This document shows, in pieces, positions 1 to 5,948 of a DNA stretch of 7,958 nt. Where the stretch lies: contig CAMCBB010000081.1 of the NCBI GenBank assembly GCA_945872875.1, forward strand, positions 1 through 7,958, written 5' to 3'. The notes below the pieces were generated by a model. The model was not told where the DNA came from. It was given only the letters and a program-made list of their open reading frames with translations, and made no database searches. The position numbers and the translations under genes were made by a program. Source of the DNA: Flavobacterium psychrophilum (lineage in GTDB: Bacteria > Bacteroidota > Bacteroidia > Flavobacteriales > Flavobacteriaceae). Positions within the stretch are counted from its first letter, which is position 1. Each line of letters begins with the position of its first letter.

Positions 1-3
1 CTT

Positions 4-35
4 GTCATTGCGAGGAGGAACGACGTGGCAATCTC
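4..35. repeat. Dispersed GTCATTGCGAGG-type intergenic repeat
   Basis: The stretch begins GTCATTGCGAGG and ends GGCAATCTC. Its arms ATTGC (7-11) and GCAAT (28-32) are complementary and enclose a GC-richer loop. From memory, sequences of the type GTCATTGCGAGGAACGAAGCAATCTC are dispersed intergenic repeats in many bacterial lineages, including Bacteroidetes; this copy fits that pattern with a few extra bases in the loop. It lies downstream of the minus-strand DUF4268 gene. It encodes nothing visible and no transposase is nearby. It may extend left of the window. The family assignment is by recall; the inverted repeat is seen directly. Confidence 0.6.
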
Positions 36-49
36 AACTTTGTTTTAGT

Positions 50-63
50 GCTTGTTTGCAAGC
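50..63. repeat. Small perfect hairpin GCTTG-TTTG-CAAGC
   Basis: GCTTG (50-54) and CAAGC (59-63) form a perfect five-pair stem around a four-base loop. It sits between the two larger repeat modules (4-35 and 71-146) and has no T-tract, so it is not a convincing terminator. It is probably part of the same composite intergenic element. Confidence 0.35.
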
Positions 64-70
64 TCGCTGT

Positions 71-146
71 TGCGTGAGGGATGGCAGCGGAAATCCTTTG
101 TGAAACAAAGATTACAGCGAACAGCCCGACCCAGAGGGGCACGCCC
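71..146. repeat. Structured intergenic element with twin CAGCG loops (possible ncRNA or mobile repeat)
   Basis: This non-coding block is clearly GC-richer than its surroundings and has nested complementarity. An outer stem GCGTG (72-76) pairs with CACGC (140-144). A central hairpin CTTTG (96-100) pairs with CAAAG (106-110). GGAT (79-82) can alternatively pair with ATCC (93-96), and GCCC (124-127) with GGGC (137-140). The motif CAGCG occurs symmetrically at 85-89 and 115-119, on either side of the central hairpin, as in a symmetric internal loop. From memory, very similar blocks (GCGTGAGGGAT...AGCGG...GCCCGACC...GCACGCCC) recur between genes in flavobacterial genomes. I cannot tell whether it matches a named Rfam family such as flavo-1. 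The transcribed strand is unknown; read on the minus strand it lies just downstream of the DUF4268 stop codon. Confidence 0.5.
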
Positions 147-155
147 AAATATAAT

Positions 156-599
156 TTAGGTATTAAGTTCTAGGTCGTTAATGTAATCTTGGTATTCGTA
201 GAAAAACACCTCAAACTGTGACATGGTTTCATTGAAGAAATCAAAAATTTCTGGCCAAGTGTTTTTGTTGTTTAAACTAACTCCCAGTTTTTCTACCCAA
301 ATTCGGCTGATTGCTTTTCCGCTTTCTAGGTAGTAATTCCTTTCTAAAATAGCTTCAGATAAGTACTCTTCTAAAAGAATGGTTTGTAGTGATTGTATTT
401 TTTCGAAGTAAATTTTTCTTTTCTCTTCTTCTTTGGGTTCAATGTCTAGTGAAACTTGTGCTTTTTTATTGTCGATATAAAATTTGAAGGAAACATCTTT
501 AATTTTAGTATTGTATAAAAGCCATTTTCGTGGATAGGCATCGGCAAATTGTACCCAAAATTCTTTTTTTATAAATAAACTTTCTTCTTTGCTGTACAT
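156..599 (-). CDS. DUF4268 domain protein (function unknown)
   Basis: A 147-residue soluble, acidic protein that is essentially one DUF4268 domain. It opens with an aromatic-rich segment (KKEFWVQFADAYP, residues 11-23), continues with a short beta-rich part (VSFKFYID and AQVSLDIEP, about 36-55), and then a long charged helical region. It ends with an aromatic and acidic tail (FFNETMSQFEVFFYEYQDY). There is no signal peptide or membrane segment, so it is probably cytoplasmic. Stand-alone copies are common in Bacteroidetes. Elsewhere, as I recall, the domain follows nuclease-like domains, which hints at a nucleic-acid link but is no proof. ATG at 597-599 is the only sensible start. The gene is divergent from the Nudix gene across 65 bases. 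The family call is by recognition; no catalytic residues are known to me. Confidence 0.8.
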   Translation of the reverse strand: MYSKEESLFIKKEFWVQFADAYPRKWLLYNTKIKDVSFKFYIDNKKAQVSLDIEPKEEEKRKIYFEKIQSLQTILLEEYLSEAILERNYYLESGKAISRIWVEKLGVSLNNKNTWPEIFDFFNETMSQFEVFFYEYQDYINDLELNT

Positions 600-611
600 A
601 AAGAGGTATAA

Positions 612-643
612 TTTGGGTGCTTTGTTTTTTATTGGTAAATTTA
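612..643 (+). promoter_or_regulatory. Candidate Bacteroidetes-type promoter for the Nudix gene
   Basis: TTTG at 612-615 is followed after 20 bases by TAAATTTA at 636-643. This approximates the Bacteroidetes -33 TTG / -7 TAnnTTTG arrangement, with the last G replaced by A. It would place the transcription start about 15-20 bases before the ATG at 665. The match is imperfect and the region is AT-rich, so chance is possible. Confidence 0.3.
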
Positions 644-664
644 TAAATAATTAGAGTTAAGTTT

Positions 665-1303
665 ATGAATTTTAAGGACTTTTTTGAATCGCTTTCTGCT
701 ATATGTGAGGTTGAATTACCTTCAATTACATCTCATGTCAAAATGGCTCCATTAGAACGAATTGAATCTTTGCAAGAGCCTATCTATAGTAGTTTGACGG
801 CAAAAAAAGCCGCTGTAATGATGTTGTTTTATCCAAAAGGTGGAAATACTCATTTAGTATTAATTAAACGAAATTCCTATCCTGGAGTGCATTCATCCCA
901 GATAGCTTTTCCAGGTGGTAAGGTTGAAGAGGCAGATGTAAATTTTCAGGAAACTGCAATAAGGGAAACATTTGAGGAGATTGGGGTTTCACCAGATAAA
1001 ATAAATGTAATTAGGAACTTTACTCCGTTATATATTCCACCAAGTGATTTTTTGGTTTACCCTTTTATGGGGGTTTGTACAAATGAAATTGAATTTGTTT
1101 TGCAACATGAAGAAGTTGCTGGAATTATTGAATTGCCTTTAAAAACTTTTTTGGATGATGCTATTATTTCTACAAAAATATTAGATACTTCTTATGCAAA
1201 ATCACTAGAAGTACCTGTTTTTATAATTGATGAGCATGTGGTGTGGGGTGCCACCGCTATGATGTTAAGCGAATTAAAAGATGTATTGAAAGTGGTGCTA
1301 TAA
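665..1303 (+). CDS. Nudix hydrolase, CoA pyrophosphatase type (NudL/NUDT7-like)
   Basis: A 212-residue soluble protein. The Nudix signature runs from G84-G85 through R100-E101 to E104-E105-I-G107. Fifteen positions separate the second G from the RE pair, one more than in the generic Nudix box; as I recall this is the spacing of the CoA diphosphatase branch. Just before it, LVLIKRNSYPG then HSSQIAFPGG (64-85) is a recognisable form of the UPF0035 motif that marks CoA-cleaving members. The inferred reaction splits CoA or acyl-CoA into 3',5'-ADP and 4'-phosphopantetheine derivatives using Mg2+ or Mn2+ held by the box glutamates. The near C-terminal VVWGATAMM (192-200) is also typical of the family. 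ATG at 665 gives a normal-length protein. An acyltransferase gene follows on the same strand about 40 bases downstream, so the two may be co-transcribed. Activity on CoA is inferred, not shown. Confidence 0.88.
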   Translation: MNFKDFFESLSAICEVELPSITSHVKMAPLERIESLQEPIYSSLTAKKAAVMMLFYPKGGNTHLVLIKRNSYPGVHSSQIAFPGGKVEEADVNFQETAIRETFEEIGVSPDKINVIRNFTPLYIPPSDFLVYPFMGVCTNEIEFVLQHEEVAGIIELPLKTFLDDAIISTKILDTSYAKSLEVPVFIIDEHVVWGATAMMLSELKDVLKVVL

Positions 1304-1343
1304 AGTTTTTCTTTTTGTATGTTTGCTATTTATTTTAATAGTT

Positions 1344-2108
1344 ATGGGCTTATTTAAGCGAAATCCTTTCGGACATATTTTATTTATTAAAAAGTGGTTA
1401 ATTCGAATCTTCGGATGTATTACTCATAATAGATATCGAGGATTTAATGAGCTAAAAATTGAAGGTTCTGAAATAATTAGAAGTCTTCCTGATAAAAATG
1501 TACTTTTTATATCCAATCACCAAACTTATTTTGCTGATGTTGTTGCTATGTTCCATGTTTTTAATGCGAGTCTCTCTGGTCGAGAAAATACCATTAAGAA
1601 TGTTGGGTATATTTGGCAACCAAAAATGAATATCTATTATGTTGCTGCCAGTGAAACTATGAAATCGGGTTTATTACCAAGAATTCTTGCCTATGTAGGA
1701 GCAATATCTGTAGAGCGAACTTGGCGAGCAGGTGGTAAAGATGTTGAAGAAAAAAGAGAAGTGAACCCTAATGACACCGAAAATATTAAATTGGCACTTC
1801 AAGATGGTTGGGTAATTACTTTTCCTCAAGGTACAACCAAGTCATTTAAGCCAGTTAGAAAGGGAACTGCACATATTATTATGCAACATCGACCTATTGT
1901 TGTTCCAATAGTAATTGACGGTTTTAGAAGGTCTTTTGATAAAAAAGGATTGCGATTAAAAAAGAAAAATATACTTCAATCATTTATAGTCAAAGAACCT
2001 TTACAAATTGATTACGATCACGATACTATTGAAGATATTGTCGAAAAAATTGAATTTGCAATTGAGCAGCACCCTTCCTTTTTAAAGGTAGCTCCTATTG
2101 AAGCTTAA
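1344..2108 (+). CDS. Lysophospholipid acyltransferase-like protein (PlsC/LPLAT superfamily), variant motifs
   Basis: A 254-residue protein from the ATG at 1344. An in-frame TTG at 1323 would add seven residues (LFILIV-type), but the MGLFKRNPFGHILFIKKWLIR N-terminus is the form I recognise from flavobacterial relatives. Members transfer an acyl chain to a lyso-lipid at the inner membrane. Visible blocks: SNHQTYFAD (57-65) is the catalytic motif I, GAISVERTWRAGG (119-131) resembles motif II, FPQGTTKS (160-167) is motif III, and PIVVPIVIDGF (184-194) is motif IV. Two things are unusual. The usual HxxxxD is H59-x5-D65, and the FPEGTRS-like motif carries Q162 and T164-T165-K166 in place of the glutamate and arginine that normally contact the acceptor phosphate. 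It is therefore probably not a standard 1-acylglycerol-3-phosphate acyltransferase; the acceptor is unknown. The gene lies about 40 bases after the Nudix gene, and its stop abuts the stop of the convergent minus-strand gene. Confidence 0.82.
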   Translation: MGLFKRNPFGHILFIKKWLIRIFGCITHNRYRGFNELKIEGSEIIRSLPDKNVLFISNHQTYFADVVAMFHVFNASLSGRENTIKNVGYIWQPKMNIYYVAASETMKSGLLPRILAYVGAISVERTWRAGGKDVEEKREVNPNDTENIKLALQDGWVITFPQGTTKSFKPVRKGTAHIIMQHRPIVVPIVIDGFRRSFDKKGLRLKKKNILQSFIVKEPLQIDYDHDTIEDIVEKIEFAIEQHPSFLKVAPIEA

Positions 2109-2732
2109 TTATTCTTCAAATTCTATCTTTGATAGTTCTTTAAAGTTTTTATTCAGTTTGTTTAATAATATACCATACAAAAGTTTGTAGAACAGCCAAA
2201 ATAAAAGCAATGAAAAAGCTATAATTGCAACTCCAACTACTATAAATAGTCCTTCATGTTTTGTGAATAATATATTAATTCTAGAATTGTTTTTTACTTC
2301 AAAGTAAACTGCAATTGTACTTGAAAAGAATACTAATAATAAATTATACCATACATAATATTTTACTATTTTTCTTGTATTCAATATGTCTTTCATGAGC
2401 TTTTTTATTGAAGAGCCAGTATTTATTACTTTGAAGTTTTTATAAAATAGCGCAATAAAAAAGGTTAATACAATGAAATTAATAATTGTAATAATTACTT
2501 CAAAATTATACAAATGAGCTACAACCATTTCTTTTTTGTACTTTTCATCAAGTAACATAAATAAGTCGGTGCCTCTTAGAACCATAAATTCCAAAATGCT
2601 AATAATCAGAATCCACTTCACAATGGAAGAGGATCTTTTATGTATCATATTATAAAGAGTCCCTTCCGATAATTGTTCATATGAAGTATTATCTTTTTTC
2701 CAGGCCTTCTTTAATAAATCCAATTCTTTCAT
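2109..2732 (-). CDS. Four-helix membrane protein, putative regulator partner of the ECF sigma factor
   Basis: A 207-residue protein. The first 35 or so residues are polar (ELDLLKKAWKKDN, then a SYEQLSEGTLYNMIHKRSSS segment). Four hydrophobic segments follow, at about 38-57, 77-97, 124-144 and 160-188, and then a short charged tail rich in lysine and glutamate. There is no signal peptide and no HxxxCxxC zinc motif. The start codon lies 5 bases after the stop of the sigma-factor gene, so the two are almost certainly co-transcribed and probably translationally coupled. The position suggests an anti-sigma-like role in which the N-terminal cytoplasmic segment holds the sigma factor at the membrane; this is inferred from context only. 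I recall similar flavobacterial proteins with a DLLKKxW opening and a KSSSIVKW-like junction next to sigma genes, usually labelled hypothetical. A plain membrane protein of unrelated function remains possible. Confidence 0.7.
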   Translation of the reverse strand: MKELDLLKKAWKKDNTSYEQLSEGTLYNMIHKRSSSIVKWILIISILEFMVLRGTDLFMLLDEKYKKEMVVAHLYNFEVIITIINFIVLTFFIALFYKNFKVINTGSSIKKLMKDILNTRKIVKYYVWYNLLLVFFSSTIAVYFEVKNNSRINILFTKHEGLFIVVGVAIIAFSLLLFWLFYKLLYGILLNKLNKNFKELSKIEFEE

Positions 2733-2737
2733 ACTAT

Positions 2738-3232
2738 CTACGGATTTAATATTTTTTTTAATTTTCCTTTAATTCTATTCATTTTTACTCTCGCATTCAC
2801 CTCGCTAATACCTAGGGTTTCTGATATTTCTGTATAATCTTTGTCTTCCAAATACATGAAAATTAAAGCTTTTTCAATGTCATTTAGTCCTTGAACTGCC
2901 TGATACATTAACTTTAATTGTTCTTCCTCTTCAGGATTGTAATCTTCCTGACTTATACTAAAACTTACGTTCTCATAATTAACAGTAGTAATGCTTCGAG
3001 TGTTTTTTCTGTAGAGTGTTATGGCCGTGTTTAATGCCACTCTATAAGCCCATGTAGAGAATTTTGATTCGCCTCTAAATTTTGGGAAAGCTTTCCATAA
3101 CTGAATGGTAATTTCCTGAAATAAGTCTTTGTGAGCATCTTCGTTATTTGTATAAAGACGACAAATTTTATGGACAATGTTTTGATTGTCCTTAAGTTGC
3201 TTCACAAATAAAAGTTCCAAATTTTCACTCAT
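2738..3232 (-). CDS. ECF-type RNA polymerase sigma factor (sigma-70 family)
   Basis: A 164-residue protein with the two-domain layout of extracytoplasmic-function sigma factors. Region 2 spans about residues 9-77 and contains DLFQEITIQLWKAFPKF (36-52) and FSTWAYRVALNTAI (58-71), which bind core polymerase and the -10 region. An acidic linker (QEDYNPEEEEQ, 95-105) follows. Region 4 lies at about 106-161, with a helix-turn-helix DYTEISETLGISEVNARVKM (132-151) that would read the -35 region. Sigma region 3 is absent, as expected for the class. The gene starts 56 bases after the DUF3810 stop on the same strand and is followed after 5 bases by a four-helix membrane protein. I see no convincing housekeeping -7 element in the 56 bases, so it may be read from the DUF3810 promoter or from its own non-standard promoter. 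Target genes and the inducing signal are unknown. Confidence 0.92.
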   Translation of the reverse strand: MSENLELLFVKQLKDNQNIVHKICRLYTNNEDAHKDLFQEITIQLWKAFPKFRGESKFSTWAYRVALNTAITLYRKNTRSITTVNYENVSFSISQEDYNPEEEEQLKLMYQAVQGLNDIEKALIFMYLEDKDYTEISETLGISEVNARVKMNRIKGKLKKILNP

Positions 3233-3288
3233 ACTCCAAATTAGTAATCAAATCCCAAAATTTGTTACAGAATAATTTACATTGTATT

Positions 3289-4347
3289 CTATAATGGTTT
3301 CGTATTATAATAATTCACTAGTAAATTCACAAATTTGCTGTAACTTTCCATTCCGTCTTTTTGTTGATTCATTTTTAGAAATTGATCGTAAAAAGCATGA
3401 AATCCTTTATCAATAAAAGTGTCGTATTGTTTCCAAAAGACATCATTTTCTATATAGTTTTCTAATATTCCAGGATTAATTTTTGATTTTAAGGAAATAA
3501 ATTTTGTTTCATCTTTCATTGCAATATTTAGTAAGCAATACCGCAATGCATTACTATAAGCCGAATATTGAAAATACAAATCCTTGTTTTTTATCCCAGC
3601 CAAAAAGCCAATAAAATTACATTCACTTTCACTGGCATATCCAATTTGATGGGCCATCTCATGGCAAACCACATTGGGTAAACTAAATCTAGGTAGTTTA
3701 TAATTCACTTGTGCTTCATTGGTAAATGGATTCAAATAACCAGCAAATCCCATATAGGTGAGTGGCAAGCTAAATAATGACTGTTTCTGGCTTGGATGAG
3801 AATAAATAAATGGATATTCTTTTTGTAAATTCTGATAACCATTTGAACTCGAAATAAAAATGGCATCAATGCTTTCAGGATTGGTCACTTTTTGATTCTT
3901 ATTGTGAGTAATTTCAAAGTGAATTTCGTTGGTTTTTGCAATTAATCGTTGAGTGAAGTTTTCTAAATCCGCATCTGAATAATCTCGTTTTATTTGCATT
4001 TTTTCAAATAAGGGTACCCGATAATAGTTCAATCCCCACAAGAAATGAAACACAAAGTAAATGAACGAAAGATAACTCGTAATTTGAAGTAAATTAGTTT
4101 TCCAATTTTGTTTCCAAGAATTTCTGGTTTTCCATAATTGGATAAAAAGAAATAGCAGGGCAATTCCATATAATAAATCACCCACAGAAAATGGAATCCA
4201 CCCAAGAGCAATTCGCATGAAATAAGATATGCCTACATACAATCCGTTACTATAATATTGTTCTACCACTTCGGGGTAAAAAGCAATTAGTTTCAGATAT
4301 ACAATCTGAAGAACTAAGAAAGCTGGAAGTAGGTATTTTCTTTTCAT
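3289..4347 (-). CDS. DUF3810 membrane protein with zinc-metalloprotease-like HExxH motif
   Basis: A 352-residue protein. The N-terminal third is membrane-embedded, with hydrophobic segments at about 5-24, 37-52, 56-72 and 88-106. The rest is one soluble domain containing GYLNPFTNEAQVNYKLPRF (203-221) and then CHEMAHQIGYASESECNFIGF (228-248). H229-E230-x-x-H233 followed by E240 or E242 is the layout of a gluzincin-type zinc peptidase, with the two histidines and a downstream glutamate as ligands and E230 as base. This matches the DUF3810 family of Bacteroidetes and Firmicutes, whose substrate I do not know. ATG at 4345-4347 gives the complete N-terminal helix. The gene is divergent from pepD and lies upstream of the sigma factor on the same strand, so it may share a transcript with the sigma/membrane pair. 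The family call is strong; protease activity is inferred from the motif. Confidence 0.85.
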   Translation of the reverse strand: MKRKYLLPAFLVLQIVYLKLIAFYPEVVEQYYSNGLYVGISYFMRIALGWIPFSVGDLLYGIALLFLFIQLWKTRNSWKQNWKTNLLQITSYLSFIYFVFHFLWGLNYYRVPLFEKMQIKRDYSDADLENFTQRLIAKTNEIHFEITHNKNQKVTNPESIDAIFISSSNGYQNLQKEYPFIYSHPSQKQSLFSLPLTYMGFAGYLNPFTNEAQVNYKLPRFSLPNVVCHEMAHQIGYASESECNFIGFLAGIKNKDLYFQYSAYSNALRYCLLNIAMKDETKFISLKSKINPGILENYIENDVFWKQYDTFIDKGFHAFYDQFLKMNQQKDGMESYSKFVNLLVNYYNTKPL

Positions 4348-4365
4348 ATTTCTATAATCGAATTG

Positions 4366-4393
4366 TAAATATAATCACAAATCAATTCGCAAA
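4366..4393 (-). promoter_or_regulatory. Weak candidate promoter for the DUF3810 gene
   Basis: On the minus strand, TTTG (complement of 4390-4393) is followed after 16 bases by TATATTTA (complement of 4366-4373). This resembles the Bacteroidetes -33/-7 pair, with A replacing the final G and a spacer one base short. It lies about 20 bases upstream of the start codon at 4347. The match is weak and in AT-rich sequence. Confidence 0.25.
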
Positions 4394-4415
4394 GAAATTA
4401 AACTTTGTAACTTTG
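4386..4415 (+). promoter_or_regulatory. Promoter candidate for pepD
   Basis: TAACTTTG at 4408-4415 is an exact match to the Bacteroidetes -7 consensus TAnnTTTG. A partial -33 element, TTCG, lies at 4386-4389, 18 bases upstream. Transcription would start near 4420, giving a short A-rich leader of about 23 bases before the ATG at 4444. The leader has no Shine-Dalgarno sequence, which is normal for flavobacteria. It is the best -7/-33 pair I found in the window. Confidence 0.6.
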
Positions 4416-4443
4416 TACCCTAAAATAACAAACAACAATAAGA

Positions 4444-5907
4444 ATGAGCCAACAAATAAGAAACCTAGAGCCTAAAGCGCTTTGGAATAATTTTGCCGAT
4501 CTAAATGCAATTCCGCGTCCATCAAAAAAAGAAGAGCGTGTAATTGAATTCATTAAAAACTTCGGAAATAAATTAGGTTTAGAAACTTTTGAAGACGAAA
4601 TCCGAAATGTAATTATAAGAAAACCAGCTTCTCCAGGAATGGAAAACCGCAAGCCAATTGTGCTTCAAGGGCATTTGGATATGGTTTGTCAAAAAAATAA
4701 CGATACTGATTTCGATTTTGATTCACAAGGAATTGATATGTATGTGGATGGTGATTGGGTTCGTGCTCGTGGAACTACACTTGGTGCCGATAACGGACTT
4801 GGAGTTGCCATGATGTTGGCTATTTTGGAATCTAAAGAAATTAAACATCCCGCAATCGATGCACTTTTCACTATTGATGAAGAAACCGGAATGACCGGTG
4901 CATTAAACTTAAAAGGCGGAATATTAAAAGGAGAAATCCTTTTGAATATGGATACCGAAGAAGATGATGAAATTGGTATTGGTTGTGCTGGTGGAATTGA
5001 TGTAACGGCAAATAGAAGTTACAACGAAGAGGAAACTCCCGAAGGTTCTGTAGGATATACGATTACCGTAAAAGGATTAAACGGAGGTCACTCGGGTATG
5101 GATATTCACAAAGGGCTAGGGAATGCTAACAAGATAATGAACCGGTTGTTATTGGACGGTTTTGAAAATTTTGGATTGCAAATTGCTGAAATTTCAGGTG
5201 GAAGTTTGCGAAATGCAATTCCTAGAGAGAGCAACGCCAAAATTATTGTGGCAGCCATGTATGACGAGGCTTTTGTATTTGATATGCAAGAAGTAATTAG
5301 CGATATCCAAGCCGAATATAAAACTATGGAGCCCAACTTAACTATTGAAATTGCTAAAGCTGATTTACCAAACAAAGTAATGGATTTAGGAGTGCAAGAA
5401 GGATTTATTAGAGGAATTTATGCCGCTCATAATGGTGTATATCGCATGAGCGCAGACATTAAAGACTTGGTTGAAACATCTAATAATATTGCGCGTGTAA
5501 TTGTAAAAGACGGCGAAATCACGATTCAAAATTTAACACGATCTTCGGTTGAAAGTTCTAAAATGGACTTGGCAAATGCTTTGCGTGCTGCTTATGAGTT
5601 GTTTGGTTGTGAAGTGATTTTTGCAGGAAGTTACCCAGGATGGACGCCAAATGTAAACTCAGAAATATTGGATCTATTGGTTAAGATTTACGAAAAACAA
5701 AACGGATCTAAACCAAATGTGGCTGCATGTCATGCCGGATTAGAGTGTGGAATTCTAGGAACTAATTATCCAGGAATGGACATGATTTCTTTTGGTCCAA
5801 CCATTCACGGAGCCCACAGCCCAGATGAAAGAGCAAGTATTTCTTCTTCACAAAAATTCTGGAAATTTGTATTGGAGATTTTAGAAAATATTCCGGTTAA
5901 GAACTAA
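4444..5907 (+). CDS. pepD: Aminoacyl-histidine dipeptidase (cytosol non-specific dipeptidase, M20 family)
   Basis: A 487-residue cytoplasmic di-zinc aminopeptidase of the M20 family that hydrolyses a broad range of dipeptides, including Xaa-His such as carnosine, in peptide catabolism. The length matches E. coli PepD (about 485). The ligand set is complete: H77 in GHLDM, D116 in GADNG, E147 in DEETG, D170 in NMDTEE and H458 in GAHSPDE. D79 supports the first histidine and E146 is the general base. These numbers are offset by a constant three from the PepD residues as I recall them (H80, D119, E150, D173, H461). The lid domain sits between the catalytic halves, with GGHSGMDIHKG (214-224) at its boundary. 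ATG at 4444 follows a strong -7 element, and the gene ends in a hairpin terminator. It is transcribed alone. No anomaly is seen; this is a confident, ordinary housekeeping gene. Confidence 0.96.
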   Translation: MSQQIRNLEPKALWNNFADLNAIPRPSKKEERVIEFIKNFGNKLGLETFEDEIRNVIIRKPASPGMENRKPIVLQGHLDMVCQKNNDTDFDFDSQGIDMYVDGDWVRARGTTLGADNGLGVAMMLAILESKEIKHPAIDALFTIDEETGMTGALNLKGGILKGEILLNMDTEEDDEIGIGCAGGIDVTANRSYNEEETPEGSVGYTITVKGLNGGHSGMDIHKGLGNANKIMNRLLLDGFENFGLQIAEISGGSLRNAIPRESNAKIIVAAMYDEAFVFDMQEVISDIQAEYKTMEPNLTIEIAKADLPNKVMDLGVQEGFIRGIYAAHNGVYRMSADIKDLVETSNNIARVIVKDGEITIQNLTRSSVESSKMDLANALRAAYELFGCEVIFAGSYPGWTPNVNSEILDLLVKIYEKQNGSKPNVAACHAGLECGILGTNYPGMDMISFGPTIHGAHSPDERASISSSQKFWKFVLEILENIPVKN

Positions 5908-5913
5908 GATTAT

Positions 5914-5948
5914 AAAAAAAAGCTCCGATTGATGTCGGAGCTTTTTTA
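5914..5948. terminator. Bidirectional intrinsic terminator
   Basis: AGCTCCGA (5921-5928) pairs perfectly with TCGGAGCT (5935-5942) around the six-base loop TTGATG. The stem is extended by A-T pairs (5916-5920 with 5943-5947), which supply a T-run on each strand. It begins 6 bases after the pepD stop and ends at the stop codon of the convergent lipoprotein gene, so it can terminate both transcripts. Confidence 0.9.

Noticed and set aside
12..54. AGGAGG at 13-18 followed by GTG at 25, resembling a ribosome binding site and start codon
   Set aside because: The frame stops after seven codons, flavobacterial genes rarely use strong Shine-Dalgarno sites, and the bases belong to the repeat.
1..146. 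Possible insertion sequence or CRISPR at the left edge
   Set aside because: No transposase frame, target duplication or regularly spaced repeats are visible; only dispersed-repeat structure.
1319..1343. Alternative starts for the acyltransferase: ATG at 1319 and TTG at 1323
   Set aside because: The ATG at 1319 is out of frame and soon meets a stop; TTG adds an atypical short hydrophobic leader, whereas ATG at 1344 gives the recognised N-terminus.
3269..3290. Inverted repeat AGAATA/TATTCT with a ten-base loop between the DUF3810 and sigma genes
   Set aside because: Only six mostly A-T pairs, no T-tract on the minus strand and a long loop; too weak to call a terminator or operator.
4029..4211. 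Minus-strand open frame of 60 codons overlapping the DUF3810 gene in another frame
   Set aside because: Lies entirely within the membrane-segment coding region of DUF3810; the hydrophobic look comes from the host frame.
4398..5375. Open frames on the minus strand inside and just before pepD (4398-4652, 4689-4871, 5106-5375)
   Set aside because: They are antisense to a certain gene, have no recognisable domains and look like shadow frames of the pepD codon pattern.
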